A DNA stretch of 34,579 nt from a virus: the IMG/VR virus record IMGVR_UViG_3300029952_000086, positions 1-34,579 of that record. The stretch is one strand, 5' to 3'. A program made the position numbers and the translations under genes. The notes under the pieces were generated by a model. That model was not told the origin of the DNA. It searched no databases and saw only the letters and a list, made by a program, of their open reading frames with translations. Positions 34,222 to 34,579 of this stretch are shown piece after piece. Numbering within the stretch: the first letter of the stretch is position 1; each line of letters opens with the position of its first letter.

Positions 34222-34579
34222 CCGACGCACTGAAGCGGATGGAAGAGGCGTTGATACGCATTAGCAGTAGAAACCCGTGGCCAGAAATTTACGAACTGAC
34301 TAGACTACTATCCGACCTCAAAGCCGAGCAAAGCATTCCAATGCGACATGGAGTTGAATACGTAAAACATGAAGATTACGCAAAGCTGGAGGGTGAATTG
34401 CGCAGGCTCAAAGCCGAGCGCGAGGCGGATAAGGAACGACTGGCTTTTGTGCTGGCGGAGGGAATTCCTTATCGGCACGCCAGGAGTGGCTGCATCCCGG
34501 TCGTGTATGAATATTATTACGATGCAGCATTTAATCTCGTTCCGCATGCTTCTGCGCTCGAAGCAATCGATGCCGCCAT
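34218..34579 (+). CDS. Unknown phage protein, 3' end outside the window
   Basis: From ATG 34218 the frame stays open for 120 codons to the right edge. The visible part begins MTDALKRMEEALIRISSRNP and has LEGELRRLKAEREADKERL, a coiled-coil-like stretch, then VVYEYYYDAAFNLVPHAS. It resembles variable phage accessory proteins with a helical middle and aromatic end. It overlaps the membrane micro-gene by four bases. Confidence 0.68.
   Translation, partial: MTDALKRMEEALIRISSRNPWPEIYELTRLLSDLKAEQSIPMRHGVEYVKHEDYAKLEGELRRLKAEREADKERLAFVLAEGIPYRHARSGCIPVVYEYYYDAAFNLVPHASALEAIDAA

Overview
The window is part of a tailed bacteriophage genome, or of a prophage with no integrase or att site in view. Sheath, tube, gp25-like wedge, J-like baseplate protein and a membrane-puncturing spike show a contractile-tailed (myovirus-type) particle. 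The host is probably a Gram-negative proteobacterium. This is inferred from two Sec-type signal peptides ending in F-A-Q, strong Shine-Dalgarno sites and the family relationships of the head and tail genes. The host genus cannot be read from the sequence.

Layout. Positions 1-28244 are transcribed leftward (minus strand). In transcription order this block holds a run of small helix-turn-helix and zinc-binding genes (28244-25851), the small terminase subunit, and two micro-genes with a 157-residue gene. Next come fibre and appendage genes (24570-20890), the large terminase and the portal. The head cluster follows: minor head protein, two secreted proteins, protease-scaffold, cement protein, major capsid protein with a terminator behind it. 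Connector and neck genes, sheath, tube and the tail chaperones with a likely -1 frameshift come after that. The tape measure with a fused peptidoglycan hydrolase leads into the baseplate genes, and the last gene leaves the left edge. Most neighbouring genes overlap in ATGA or GTGA style, so translation is largely coupled.

Between 28245 and 28573 lies a divergent control region. It has one good sigma-70-like promoter facing left and one facing right, and the rightward promoter carries a perfect 12-bp palindrome between its -35 and -10 boxes. From 28574 to the right edge all genes run on the plus strand. They are mostly small early or accessory genes without clear function. Recognisable are an IS1595/ISXO2-type transposase with a tiny basic partner gene, a pyrimidine-dimer-glycosylase-like protein, a DUF2786 protein, an Imm5-like protein carrying an Ala/Asp/Tyr microsatellite tail, and a DUF1566-type lectin-like protein. 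No lysis cassette, polymerase, integrase, tRNA or CRISPR array is visible.

The most interesting observations are: two consecutive signal-peptide proteins coded inside the capsid assembly cluster; a T-TTT-TTT slippery site with a downstream hairpin joining the two tail chaperone frames; an intact IS1595-like transposase plus 45-residue basic protein built into an early operon without visible inverted repeats; an internal scaffold start inside the protease gene; and the palindrome-bearing divergent switch next to a cluster of winged-helix genes. All family assignments are from reading the protein sequences; no database search was run.
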